A stretch of 64,000 nt of DNA, taken from the NCBI GenBank assembly GCA_030141605.1, contig JAQGDQ010000151.1, forward strand, positions 186,001 to 250,000, given 5' to 3'. Shown here one piece after another: positions 12,701-23,000 of the stretch. Below the pieces are notes generated by a model. It was not told the origin of the DNA and did no database searches. It worked only from the letters and a program-made list of their open reading frames with translations. This DNA comes from Tubiluchus corallicola. Lineage: Eukaryota; Priapulida; Priapulimorpha; Priapulimorphida; Tubiluchidae. Made by a program: the position numbers and the translations under genes. Position 1 is the first letter of the stretch. Each line of letters begins with the position of its first letter.

Positions 12701-13571
12701 ATTGCTGAAACGCATCAGCAGCCCTGCCAGTCAATGCTGGCCCCAGGCAGGCTGCCCAAGATGTCTTAGGAATATCATTGGCAACCGCACAAGACTCGAA
12801 CCAATCCAAGTACTTCTGAATATCATCCTTAGATTCTTCATATGTCCGGACTTTAAAATGCCTGATCTTATCAGCAGCAGAATCTAAAGTTGAAGTATTA
12901 GGGTTAGAGAAGGAGATATTATGTGCGGGGGACGACCTAAGTTCTTGACGTCTCAATTCGACTTGAGCCATCTGTTGTTCATGTTCCATTCTCTTTATGG
13001 ACACTTCAGCTTCAAGTTCCAATCGCCTAATTTCAAGTAAGGCTTGGGTTGTCTTCTCATCAGTAGTAGAAAGCGCTTCTAAATTAATTGACGCAGTTTT
13101 ACGACGCCTAGGAGTAGGCAAAGGTACACTATTTACATGCGTTGGCACCGAGACCGGATCTAGCTGGGGCTTTTCGGCAGCAATGGTTCGCACCCCTGTT
13201 GTAGCGAAATGAAGCGGCTTGCGCTTGACACTAGTATCCTCTCGTTCACTTAAAGCGGCTGTAGCGGGTAGGGGCAGCTCCATGTCATTATCCGAGAGAG
13301 AACCCTCCTCTGACATGCGATCCAGTTGATCCAGTGGATCTTTCATCTCACCACCTTCTGGGTTTTCCAAGTCCGCCCTAGTTTCCGCTCCCTCTTCGGG
13401 AAGCCCTGCTGCTTTAAAAATTGTAGTAATCAACTTCGCTCTCGTAGTTCGTGGGTCAACCAGGAGCAAATGCTCTGCAACGATATCTTGCAATTGTTTC
13501 TTGCTAAGGGAAACTAATTGTGACAGTTTATATCGTTTCTCAGACATTATTGAAACAATAATTAAATTCAA
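9795..13571 (-). CDS. Gag-protease-integrase-(RT start) polyprotein of the Gmr1-like element
   Basis: 1,258 codons. The N-terminus (about residues 8-55) has a SAP-like helical look, followed by an acidic stretch and a Glu/Arg-rich probable coiled coil (about 175-210). Gag follows, with the CCHC knuckle CYRCGRAGHKRNEC at about residue 442. The protease motif DTGAS lies near 519. The integrase zinc-binding region (HLGIN...CRSCDTCQR) is at about 740-775. The core follows with D in GMDIIGPLD (about 803), D in TDCGTQF (about 866) and E in GLVERYNATL (about 902), then a GPY/F-type module (GPFPVVDKL). Only after this come FPEMFTDLPGRT and VRQHPYRIP (about 1188-1222), which in the family lead into RT. 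The last 35 or so residues match nothing. No internal stops or frameshifts. Confidence 0.92.
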   Translation of the reverse strand: MNLIIVSIMSEKRYKLSQLVSLSKKQLQDIVAEHLLLVDPRTTRAKLITTIFKAAGLPEEGAETRADLENPEGGEMKDPLDQLDRMSEEGSLSDNDMELPLPATAALSEREDTSVKRKPLHFATTGVRTIAAEKPQLDPVSVPTHVNSVPLPTPRRRKTASINLEALSTTDEKTTQALLEIRRLELEAEVSIKRMEHEQQMAQVELRRQELRSSPAHNISFSNPNTSTLDSAADKIRHFKVRTYEESKDDIQKYLDWFESCAVANDIPKTSWAACLGPALTGRAADAFQQLPADSLRNYDALRKALLGAYILSPDMYLERFRSISKLKNESYTQLGRRLDSSLRDYHKALGVSTYEGVCQIDAVEQILSLMPNDLAAWLRRKTLLKLEELTERADRYVAANLVTPHERSTLVSRRYNRSTQSSQRSKENKGGGGGNTIKSTRIQCYRCGRAGHKRNECRANLNTEASLKAAGSTSAGKQLFGEVDSDDLASNQWRHVPGQTEPVCFKALINGLHADCVRDTGASVSMVNSRFVQPDQYLDKSPQQLTCICGDLSTCFPAEIEIEGPGFSGILAVSVSSKLPTDFLLGNNYLSALKPLPKPRRAIAEARVQMTESAYVVTRSQAAKQEADARRDSQQHQYALNRAESGQTDLHQSTKVHDQLLKASAKELGQEQEEDVSIRNLIDDAGTPEAAYKKGSGYFLRDGILFYLCRERKGQSPRELLVLPKPRRKTVLALAHGSRLAGHLGINKTTQRILQEFIWPHLKRSVRNYCRSCDTCQRTARVRQADRAPLKPLSIADTAFRTIGMDIIGPLDRTPSGNRYALVLVDHSTRYPDCYPLPNIETITVLDALLKFCCRYGIPRQIITDCGTQFTSELTQELERQLGVKGIFASPYSPSTCGLVERYNATLKASILRLQQDNPSLPWDQAVDFVLFAYREVPQESTNYSPSELVFGYPIRGPLAMLKERWGCSKPPNLEDIDEYVARVINTIETTTEDAHQSLREAKLAQKRWYDRISKERGFEIGDRVLIRNMRKGKKMSPGWRGPFPVVDKLSDWNYKVCIGSKGKRRDVRVYHVNKLKHYIDRQENLVLWAMCTSSEVPDLERGYTDEVSITEGEVFWAGNEEEVEELQSEPAIGQGVVQSSGLPEYAFLPTAKATQSVDDLELSSNLSSQANTQLRTVFHKFPEMFTDLPGRTMVVRHHINLFDKAPVRQHPYRIPQARNEVVLRYRKGKFCWVWRNPVPTELTDAVSLRKNWSRQV

Positions 13572-14256
13572 GCCTGAAAACGAAAATGCAATTAGCTACG
13601 GGTTATAGTTTGATAGGTTTTCCCTAATTTTCCACTTCTCACGCCTCCACACACTCTTGCACTCAAACACAAAGAGAAACGTTTTTTTTTACTCTATTTC
13701 TTGTTAACGAGCTTCAACCCGTACAATTAAACTGGAGTTTTTGAGCGTAGGCCTTTAGTATCAAATGTATTGGCCAGAATTTTGTATGCGCAAAGTAAAT
13801 TTAAAAAGCTATAAACGCTTAGAACAAGCAACAGAGAAGCCAGGTAAACCTGCAGCATGTATACTTCCTGCCAACGAAGCTTTTTCTATATTTAGTTTGC
13901 GAAGAAACTGGACTTATGCCAAACTTTCAATAACGTCCTATGTAAACCTGACTAGACACCAGAATACAGTTAGGGAACAATGTCTAGGTTAAACTGCAAA
14001 ATATTGATTTAACTGGTGTATCTACAAAGTTTAAATAGAAAAACTGTTGTAACTACTATTTTCTGCCCGGTTTTTCACTTTTCGTTTAAGTAAAGCTGAA
14101 TCGTTTATCACACGGACAAAAATATTTCCTACTAGTAGTTAATGAAAGAAATTAACATTTCCGTGGCATTTGTTTAGCTCACACTGTATAACCAAGACTT
14201 GTACAAAACGGATGAAGATATCAACTCAAGTTGATATTAGACACGACAAAAAACGT

Positions 14257-14265
14257 CTGACACCA
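14257..14265 (-). other. Putative primer binding site (tRNA-Leu type)
   Basis: On the minus strand TGGTGTCAG follows directly after ...TGTTACA+C. It is complementary to the 3' end of tRNAs ending CTGACACCA, which is the tRNA-Leu pattern in many animals. Its position just after a plausible LTR end and upstream of gag fits. Confidence 0.6.
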
Positions 14266-14266
14266 G

Positions 14267-15091
14267 TGTAACATTCGGGTCACGAAATTCCTTGCTAGCC
14301 CAACTGGGGCTCGAACTTGGGTCGGGCATCTTAAATCAAGATGGATTGCTGAACGGGTTGGTGACTCCAAATGTTAAAGAGCAGCAATAATTGTTTAAAT
14401 TCTAAGGCAGTTACAAGCGCAGGAGGGGTCGGTCTGTCCTAAAGTACAGAGAATGGGCCAATGGTGATACAGTGTGAACGGGAACAGTGAACACAACAAA
14501 GTATAAATAAACAAACTGTTTGCCATAGGTTTAACATTTTAATTGGCATAATTAATTAATTAATTCAAAACAATAAACAAAAAGAACTCACAACTTGCAC
14601 CAGAGCAGCGGGGTACCCCTCATTTAATAACAGTCTGCTAGCGTTTCTCGTAGCGGGACGTCTCCCGTAAAGTTCCGGGTTTCACACACTTGGGTGGCTG
14701 GAATCACTTTGCTAACAGTCTTGTCGACAACGGCGACCGCATCAATGTCCCACTCGCTTGACTGGCTTAATGAGATTAGCGGACGATGACAGACCACCAG
14801 GATTCTTCTGACGACGTCTCCTCCTAATGAGTCAGGTACCAGGCTTTCAGAATATATTAGAAGTCTACTTTTTGTGTCGTCTTGGTTGAAAATTCCACCA
14901 TCATGGAAGCATACCCATCACAGGAAAATGTCATTTGCCAAATACTAGACGTATGGCTCACGTTCTGTCTACTCAAGATAAATGAATGGTAGTGTGAACA
15001 ATTCAATTCACGTAGCTATTGCAGTTGATTGTATCATGAAGTTGATTATAAAAGTATCCGAAGTGACGTCTTGTCGGCCAACGCCCCGACA
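14267..15091 (-). repeat. Probable 5' LTR of the Gmr1-like element
   Basis: Read on the minus strand, the segment would begin TGTCGGGGCG and end CGAATGTTACA, one base before the primer binding site. The right border is a guess based on a TG start, because there is no second LTR for comparison. Confidence 0.45.
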
Positions 15092-15399
15092 AAGACAAAA
15101 TCAATTGGCCTTTTAGCTGAGTCGGCCATTTAACAACTATATCGTAACCTCCTGGAATAATCTGCACTTCTCAAGTCATACCTGTCGTGACCCAGTTAAT
15201 CATCCAATCACAGCGGTACTATAGGTATGAGATCATGAAGCCAGAATTTAGTCCAAAAAGTTGAACCGTAACGTTTCTTTGTTGAACTCCCAATAGGTGG
15301 AGCCACCAGTTTATAACGTTTACCAAATTCGTTTAATTAGTTATTAATGACAGGTTCAATACAATACATTTCAAATGCCACGTAAACGTGTTATTACAG

Positions 15400-17220
15400 T
15401 TAAATGACTATTCGTTTTAATCTGCTAAACACGACCGTGACAGTGATCATCTTGAGAACCAAGATATAATCACCCCCGCTCAGGAGTGTGCTGCTACGTA
15501 GGTAATGGGTACTCAGTGGGTCAGCAGACACGGCTGAAAAACCCTTCCCATGCACTTTATCGTTGAATGCCACTAGACGTTTGCGATCATTATCCCTTTT
15601 TGCGCGATTTATGTCTTTTGCATTACTGTAGGCTTCGAGGCTCGCCACCCTCTTAGCCCACTCAAGCTCCCTATTCCACACTGGAGCAGATGCACTCATG
15701 TTCACCAGCGGATCTGGTAAGGCCTGCAATCGGCTGAGCATCTTGACTTTCATCAAAGGAACATCCTTTTCAAGACAAAAAAATCCCAGCCCTCCCTTCT
15801 TCATTGGCATGTAGAAGAATGCATTCGGGACATCCCTCGCCATGTGATGTATACGTTTTAGGCTTGATCTTATAAGCCTGTCTGCTCCCTTTAGGCCATT
15901 CATGTGAACCTCACATATATGAAATTGGTATGTCAGATGCGGAATCACATATTGTCTGATCATATCCACCTTTTGTTGAGGTTTGAGTGGTGCCCCTTCC
16001 ACTCTTATAAGCCATGCTTTAAGGGACTTTGTGTCCATGGTGGGTCGTCCCTTAGCAGTCATGGGAATTCCCAGGTATTTGTATGTATCACTGACTCCCA
16101 GCATTGGAATAGGAGTCTGGCTGATCTCCCATGTGGGTTCCATTAGCACTTTCATAGCCTTTCGCCGGTATGCCTTGACTAGCCTCATGGCTTTGCATTT
16201 GTTGGCATTTAATGTCATGCCTCGTTTCATGAAGAAGCCATTGGCTGTCTCCAACAAAACTCCCATGCCATGTTTTGAGGCTGACATTAGGACTAGGTCG
16301 TCGGCAAAACCAACTATAGCCACTTGGTGCTCGTCGACCCCATAGCGAAATCGAGAACCGACTTTTGAGATCAGTTCGTCGATTACCAGGTTGAAAAGCA
16401 GGGGTGATAGCGGGCATCCCTGCTTAAAACCTGACATGATGCTAATACGATGGGTACTTGCTTCCGGTGTCGATATCCGTGTAACAGCACCCGTATACAT
16501 ATCCCCAATGATTTGCTGAACCTGCTCTGGAAGGCCGAACCTTCGCATTGCCTTCACGATCGAGGTGTGAGGTACCGTGTCGAACGCCTTTGCTAAGTCA
16601 AGGAATGCGATGTTCAATTCCCTGTGAATTGCTCGGGCATGCCGAATCACTGTGTTTAGGAGAGTCAGGTTTTCGGAACAGCCATCTCTTGGCTGGAAGG
16701 CTCTCTGGAGTGGGTTGAGCTTGACCGTTGCCTGGATTCTGGTGGTCAGAATCTTGGCATACCACCTGAGCAATAGGGATCCGATTGTGATAGGTCGCCA
16801 GTTACTGACGTCCTGCAAGCCCTCAGCAGACTTGGGGAGGAGGGTGGTACGGCATTCCTTCAGGCTGTTTGGGACCTTCTTTAGGAATTGCCATACCTTG
16901 AAGACAAGGGTTATCGCACCCTTGCTTACCCTCCGGAGGGCTTTCATCGTGACCCCCCTATCCGGACCAGGAGACGAATTGGACTTCATGGCTTTGAATG
17001 TTTTTGCCACTTCCTCTTGTGCTATTGGAGCACAGAGGCTGTCTGAATCTTCACATGGTTTGAAGTCCTCGATGGGTTCGTCGTCTGGTAGGGAAGGTTT
17101 CTCGAATCTCTGGATGTACGTTTGCTCGATGCAGTCAATGGGAGGATACTTGACTTCCAGGGGTGCATCATCGAGTACGACATTCGCAAGCTTGCGTCTG
17201 TCTCTTTGATACATTCTCAC
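15400..17220 (-). pseudogene. R2-superfamily LINE reverse transcriptase, truncated at both ends
   Basis: A 606-codon frame. Residues of about 75-360 form an RT with SSPGPDRG, WRPITIGSLLLRWYAKIL, QRAFQPRDGCSEN, AFLDLAKAFDTVPH, GFKQGCPLSPLLFN and the catalytic GFADDLVLMS. The pattern of the fingers and the LRSSTLLSGGDYIL segment near the end match the R2 group rather than CR1 or L1. Missing are the N-terminal zinc fingers and Myb-like DNA-binding region and the C-terminal knuckle with the restriction-like endonuclease, where the frame ends. R2 elements usually sit in 28S rDNA; no rDNA is present here. It lies between the Gmr1-like LTR and a hAT remnant. Confidence 0.85.
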
Positions 17221-17308
17221 TTATCATAACCGTTGTTCATAGGCTTCAACAAATGGTAACACGTTTATAATATCTCAATAGCATGTGGATTCAAAATATA
17301 TGATTCGA

Positions 17309-17329
17309 ATATATATATATATATATATA
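17309..17329. repeat. (AT)n microsatellite
   Basis: About ten AT units. Confidence 0.9.
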
Positions 17330-17713
17330 CCTGCTGGACCAGATGTGTTTACCTGAAAGTCAGCATGTAGTTAATTTGTTTGCATGTAATCTATTCAGGA
17401 GGCAAGCAGGAACAGTTAACAAAGCAGCTCGTTGAGTAGCATTAGCGTCTTTGCACAAAAGACTGTTAGTTAACAAAACGGCTTAGTTAGCACTCGAGCT
17501 TCCTTCAGCAGTGTGTTATAATAGAGAACAAGTGAAATGATAGAGCAAAAATAATACAACCATTGAAGTCATGTTGAGCTAGCCTAGTACCAGAGAGTCG
17601 GTTTGGGAGATACAAATTGATGAGCCACGGCTCAGCCACCTCCTGATTGGACATTACCGACTCTTTGCTACTCCTTAGCGACTCTTTCCCACGAGTTTGC
17701 TGCATAAAAGGGC

Positions 17714-18218
17714 GTGATTTTGAGCACATTTCATCATTTTACTCCTGCTGGGAGAATCTCTGCTAGTTTTCGCTGTTATATGACTTCTTCAGTGGACAAA
17801 CTTTACCCAATGATCTCCATCGCATACCAGTTGATTCTGACTCTGCCCGCTACGTCTGCTCTTGTGAGAGATCCTTTTCTGCTCTTTAAATTTGTGAAGA
17901 ATGCTCTCTGCAGTACAATGAGTCAGTCACGATGGTGTGACCTGATGATCCTTGCAGTTGAGGCTGAGAAAACAAAGAATATGGACTTGAAGTCTGTGGT
18001 TGAGCTCTTCTGGAGTGATGTTCTGCGTCGGATTCCTGACAGCTAATAAATACTCAATTAAATTTTAATTAAGTTTCCGTTGCTATAGCTTTAAGTTAAA
18101 TGCCAGTTGGGAATAAATAAATCGTGTGGGAATTCAAAACTATACGTTTTTAAACAGTTAAGTTCCGCCATTATATACAGTCGGCCCCCCCTAATTTTTT
18201 TGGTGCACGACGCCCCTG
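17714..18218 (+). pseudogene. hAT transposase C-terminal (dimerisation) remnant with right terminal repeat
   Basis: The frame 17714-18046 contains KLYPMISIAYQLILTLPATSA and, after a short disrupted stretch, KFVKNALCSTMSQSR and VVELFW, which match the hAT dimerisation domain. In the middle, the family's conserved Glu-Arg-Ser-Phe stretch is present only in another frame near 17858-17880, so a compensating pair of frameshifts is likely. The + strand then ends in CGACGCCCCTG at 18208-18218, the typical hAT right terminus. No left terminus was found. Confidence 0.8.
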
Positions 18219-19955
18219 GAAAAGGTTATGGTATACATTCACTCAATTTCATTCATTCATCATTCGTACTTTTTAGATTAATGTATCATGTCCCAAGCAA
18301 GTATAATATAAGTGATTGTTAAACACAAAACTAGTGAAATTAGACTAATTATAGCAATATACGTTCAATATGAAGTTAATCTACTATTATTATCATTAGG
18401 CAAATTTGCGCGACGACAAGGAGAGCTAGTTTCTTTACTCATGCTGTAAATTAAATCATATTTAATCACTATAAGATTATGTCACGGCAAGACATTACAT
18501 AAGTTGAATAGGAGAAACTTTAGTTATTAGGTTAGTATTTGGGGGAGCATCTTTTAATGTTACAATGACATCTGGAGAAAACGTTAAATTCGTTTGTACC
18601 GCTTTATTAGACGGTGAATCTGCGGCGGTTTAGTGACGACGAAAGTAGTATCGCGATTAGGATGACAAGTTACTTTGGTTTGGACTGGTGTAATTTGAGT
18701 AGTAGTTATGTCAGTAAATGCTGGGGTCGGAGATTTCAGGAAGTATAAATTTCGTTGGTAACTTGGGATTGGGTTTTTTAGCTGTGGTTTTAGGTTTTGC
18801 AATACGTGGACAACACACAGCTTTAATCTTTGTACGGCAAGTTACATAGATTATTATAAAAAGAATAATGATGGCTATGAAAATGTATGCTGTTAACTTG
18901 CAGTGCACAAATGAAAGACCTCAGTGTGACAAACTGAATGGTATAAGGTATGGCACAATTGGTTGACTTTTCGCCCATGGGTTAAAAGTCGAAAGTTGTG
19001 ATTTCATTGTCAAGCACAGTTCCTATGTAGTCAAGCAACAGTGTGAATTCAATAAAATTCTAAATTATTACTTTCAAGCAAAAGGCTAGCGTCCTTACAA
19101 GGCCCAAATCTGTAACTATTGTCTGCAAAATCTTCAGTTTCTGACTGATCAGAAACATTGTCAACTAGTTGAATATGTTTGTTACATTATAGCTGCTCAT
19201 GGAAATAAAGCATTTATGAAAGTTTACATACAGATTTATCAAATCTTCAATTTCAGGAAAAATCTTTACCTGTTCAGGCCTCTAGGAGTCTTGTAGCGCC
19301 TTACAAAGTTTCTCTTGGAAGCGCTGATGTTGAGCATTTAAGATGGTGATTTTTTATTAATTGAAAAGAACCAGTGTGTAGCAATATAAAAAACACATTT
19401 GAGGCTGTTACAAATATAAATTTAGTGACTTTATAATAAATTACTGAAGACCTGTATTTCCTATTTATTTGAAATCTTGAAGTTACGGTAATGATAAAGA
19501 TAAGTTTCCAGTTTGCATAATAATGACAATTATTTATAATAATTACGTATAGAACTCTGCCATGTATTTATGGGACATTAATGTCTTCAATTTAATAAAT
19601 GTAAATAAAAAAGCTTTGGAATCTCAAATTTGTTGTCCACCTGAAACAACCAAACATCACTCGTCGTTTAATGATTTGGTTAAAACATGTAATTAACTAT
19701 CATTTGCACATTAGCCATTTTCTGTGCCAGCTTTTTCTTTATAGCTTTTATATCAAGTAAAAACTTTGCTGCAGAACCGACGACCTTGAGCAACAATCAT
19801 CATAGATGTAGTCATCATCAACATTCATGCCACAAATAGGTATGTCATAGAAAACAACAAAAACTTTTCAAAACAAGTTTCCAACAAAATTTACAAAAAT
19901 AAAATTCCTCCTTTTATTTTTTACCCCAAACTGTACACCACAAAAAATTAAGAAT
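18219..19955. other. Intergenic; one possible membrane-protein terminal exon on the minus strand
   Basis: Mostly anonymous AT-rich DNA. On the minus strand, 18919-18711 could be a last exon: it has an acceptor-like CACTGAG, a hydrophobic run AYIFIAIIILFIIIYV, a basic stop-transfer CRTK and a Lys/Pro/Thr-rich tail. I found no upstream exon joined to it, so it is a weak candidate. A motif around 19120-19190 (CAGAAACATTGTCAACTA) recurs at 25036-25054. Confidence 0.4.
19913..19918 (-). terminator. SSR4: Poly(A) signal of SSR4
   Basis: AATAAA on the minus strand, 38 bases after the stop, implying a very short 3' UTR. Confidence 0.6.
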
Positions 19956-20060
19956 TCATCCTTGCAACTTGGATTTTGCATTATAGGCCATCCACCAAAT
20001 GAGTATCGCAATTAGAACAGCTATGAACTCACTTTGTAACCACGGACCGTGATATGGGCC
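19956..20060 (-). CDS. SSR4: SSR4 exon 5 (transmembrane helix, stop)
   Basis: 105 bases after acceptor TTTTTTCAG, ending with TGA at 19958-19956. Encodes GPYHGPW, one transmembrane helix and a short basic cytosolic tail, as in the family. Confidence 0.94.
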   Translation of the reverse strand, partial: GPYHGPWLQSEFIAVLIAILIWWMAYNAKSKLQG

Positions 20061-23000
20061 CTGAAAAAATGAAAAATGATATGCTACTATCATTTACTAC
20101 ATAATACTCATTTACTACGAAAAAACTTATACTACATAAGAAGGTAAAAAAGAAGAGAAGATAGTGGTTGCAGGGGATGAACCATGCTGCTAGTCTTAAA
20201 TTCAAATTTTATACCAAAAGCTAAAAGTACAAATACAGTACTAAAATAAAATAAAGTACAATGAAATAAAAACACAAAATTAATATGTTAATACAAGGCT
20301 AGTAAATTAAGGGCTAAATAAATTTTAGAAACTAATTATATAATATTTCACTCCATTTCACAATAAAGCAAGAGCTAACAAGTCCATGTGAGTTAACGAT
20401 AGCAGATATAATACCATTGACAGTGAGCAGTAACAACATGCTGCGAATACTATAACACCAACTTCTGCAAATGCGACTAAATAGTGTAACACTGAGCTGA
20501 TGATGATTGTCATAATGGAACAGGTGCTGAGGTGGAAAACGCACCTGCCTGTCAGCACACTGAACCAATGAGGCCATTTCATACCATACGTATAACTGCT
20601 GGAAATGGCTACATAATGGGTGAAACCATCACAATGTAGACGGGGGTCGAAAATAAATGACATTTTGCCTGCATAACACTGCCCTCTTCTACAGAAAGTG
20701 GTTCGTTTTCAAACTAGAATGAAGTACGCAGGAGAAAAAATAGTTTTTTTATTGAAAAGTAAATTTACAAATATCAAATTTTACAAATGTCAAAGTAATG
20801 CAAAATTTCTGTTTTGGTAAAAATGTGAAATTTTTGCAGCAACAAGAGTTAATGTTGATGAAAATAAATGACTGGAATCAAAAGCAGTTAAGGCTTGAAG
20901 TACAGGCTCTGTCCTAGCCGGATTCAGCAGGCGGTCTTCAATATGGAGACTTCTGAGGTTCAACTTGCTATAGAAGTTGATGTCCGAGCATGTGTGTCTC
21001 GCTTACAAGGTGGGTGGTCCCCAACCAGATGGCTGGAGTAGGTCCGCAGGCTCGTAAGGGCTGCATCAACCAACATAGCACCATTATTTCTCTTCTCTGA
21101 GATGACAGCTGATTGGGAAGCTCTTTGCATCCCTTCACGTTGCTACTCCTTCAAATGTACGAACCCGACAAATTGTTTGACTGGCTATGGCGTCCATACT
21201 GCTGACATCATTGTCAAACCAAGAGAGTACAGCAGGTGACGTAGCACTAGGTGACTGTGGAACTGGCCCTCATGATACGCTTGCACATTGACGTAACTTT
21301 CGTAACTTTTCCTAACTTAAATTAATTTAAAAACAACAATCCAGGTGCTACTAGAGCAAGTACAGACTACACTTTGTACCATACCATACACGTTAAATTT
21401 TTGAAATCAACATCTATTCACAGCATACAAGAACTGTATCCTCGCAGGTAAGCATTCCTCTACGAGGCCACAGAAAAAAGTTATATAGCATACAAGAACT
21501 GTATCCTTGTAAGTAATTCACGAGGCCACAGTAAAACAGGCATATATTAACCTTCAACGTATCTGCTAATGAGGACTTTGAGAACTCCGGTTTTTGAAGA
21601 ACCAGCCAAGATGTGTTGAACCATGGGCTACAGCTACCAACGACGATGAAAGAAATCCATCGTATTGTTCCATGTCATAGTGGCTACTCGGTGGTGTGCT
21701 GCTGCACTGCTGGGGATAGCTTAGGACTACTCGAGCTCGAGCATCAGTTATGTTGTTAGAGTTTCATGCTTCTCAAGTACAGTAAATATGAATGTAACAA
21801 GTTTCCATTGACTTCAGTAAATGTGTTGCAAACACCCGATGGTTAACATTTACATACAATGCAATTCTGTTACGTTTTAGTAATAGCTTTCAAAAAAATT
21901 GCAGATGATTTTAAATATCTATCATAAATGCTGCAAAAGTTTAGTTGCTAAAAAAAATCAATGCGACAAACTTTGAATTCATCAGGACCCAACAGCTTAT
22001 TTTCACTATTGTGAGACTTCATAAGTTGCTGCATACAATGCAACTACTTTTTTAATTAGATGAAAACAAACTGAGAAGCACTTATGGTCACAATGCAGCT
22101 ATTTTTTTATTAGATTAACACAAACTGAGAAGCACTTATTGTCTAACTTGCATATAACAAGGTATTATAATTGCCCATTTCAAGCACACGTACTAGAACG
22201 TGAACCGATACTAGTAGTTCAAAATTAGATGGCTAGCAAGTAGTGAGTGACACATGCAAGTTAAATATGGAAGGCCTAGTCACAAATTGAGCTGAACATG
22301 GAGGAACCTTCTGATAAAAATATAGTTACTTATCCATACATATCAAGCAGTCATTGTAACTGTGAGCGAAGACGATTTGTAATAGATCTCCGGTTTGAAC
22401 TTCCAGTTAAAACACCGGGATCTTCAATTGTGGATTCCTGCGAGTGTTCCAAAATTGCAGAAGATGTATTCGAAAATTTTCGGTTGGTTTGTTCTTTCTT
22501 CCCTCACGTGGGTGACGTGTAAATTGGAATTGGAATCAATTGGAAACGTGTAAATCTACCGTTGGCATTATGGAGGTTCGCTTCACGGCAATAAAGCCCA
22601 ACATTAAATAAGTGTTCTTCAGTAGTATTGTTTCATAGCATTGGGCAAGTCGAATTCTTGCATTTGTCTTTGTCTTCAAACTGGTAAGTAAATTCGAAGT
22701 TTACTAGAGTAAGAGCAAATTCCAGATTGTTACTCCTGGGTTGTAAAGTAGACTCAGTTAGCTGTGAATTCGACGTCTGTAAAAACTATGTTCAGTAGAA
22801 CCACCATAAAAGCCAAAAATTTTTCTTATTTTCTGCTATCCCTAATCTTCATCCTAAATCTTCATTCTACTTTAATTAGCTAAATGGTGGAGAAGCTTAC
22901 CGGATGTTGGATATCAAAAGTGAATACTGGTTTTATAGCTGAGATATCGTCTTCATTTCTTTGTGCCTTCTTCAGTGCTTGATAACCCTCTGAGTCAAAG

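Larger units (their letters stand above)
9795..15091 (-). mobile_element. Ty3/gypsy-type LTR retrotransposon with integrase before RT (Gmr1-like), 3' truncated
   Basis: The element runs right to left: a probable 5' LTR (about 15091-14267), a tRNA-Leu-like primer binding site (14265-14257), about 0.7 kb of leader, and one uninterrupted gag-protease-integrase frame reaching only the first residues of RT. The rest of RT, RNase H and the 3' LTR are gone. The order protease-integrase-RT differs from the usual Ty3/gypsy order and matches that described for Gmr1-type elements. The open 1,258-codon frame suggests the copy was intact until a fairly recent truncation. Confidence 0.85.

Noticed and set aside
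14290-14360. B-box-like GTTCGAGCCCC within the proposed LTR (minus)
   Set aside because: An isolated match without an A box at the right distance; not a tRNA gene.
15983-17209. Plus-strand frames of up to 185 codons
   Set aside because: They are antisense to the R2-like RT, which has clear motifs on the minus strand.
20358-20663. 101-codon hydrophobic minus-strand frame
   Set aside because: Inside SSR4 intron 4, with no recognisable family, no start context and no splice partners.
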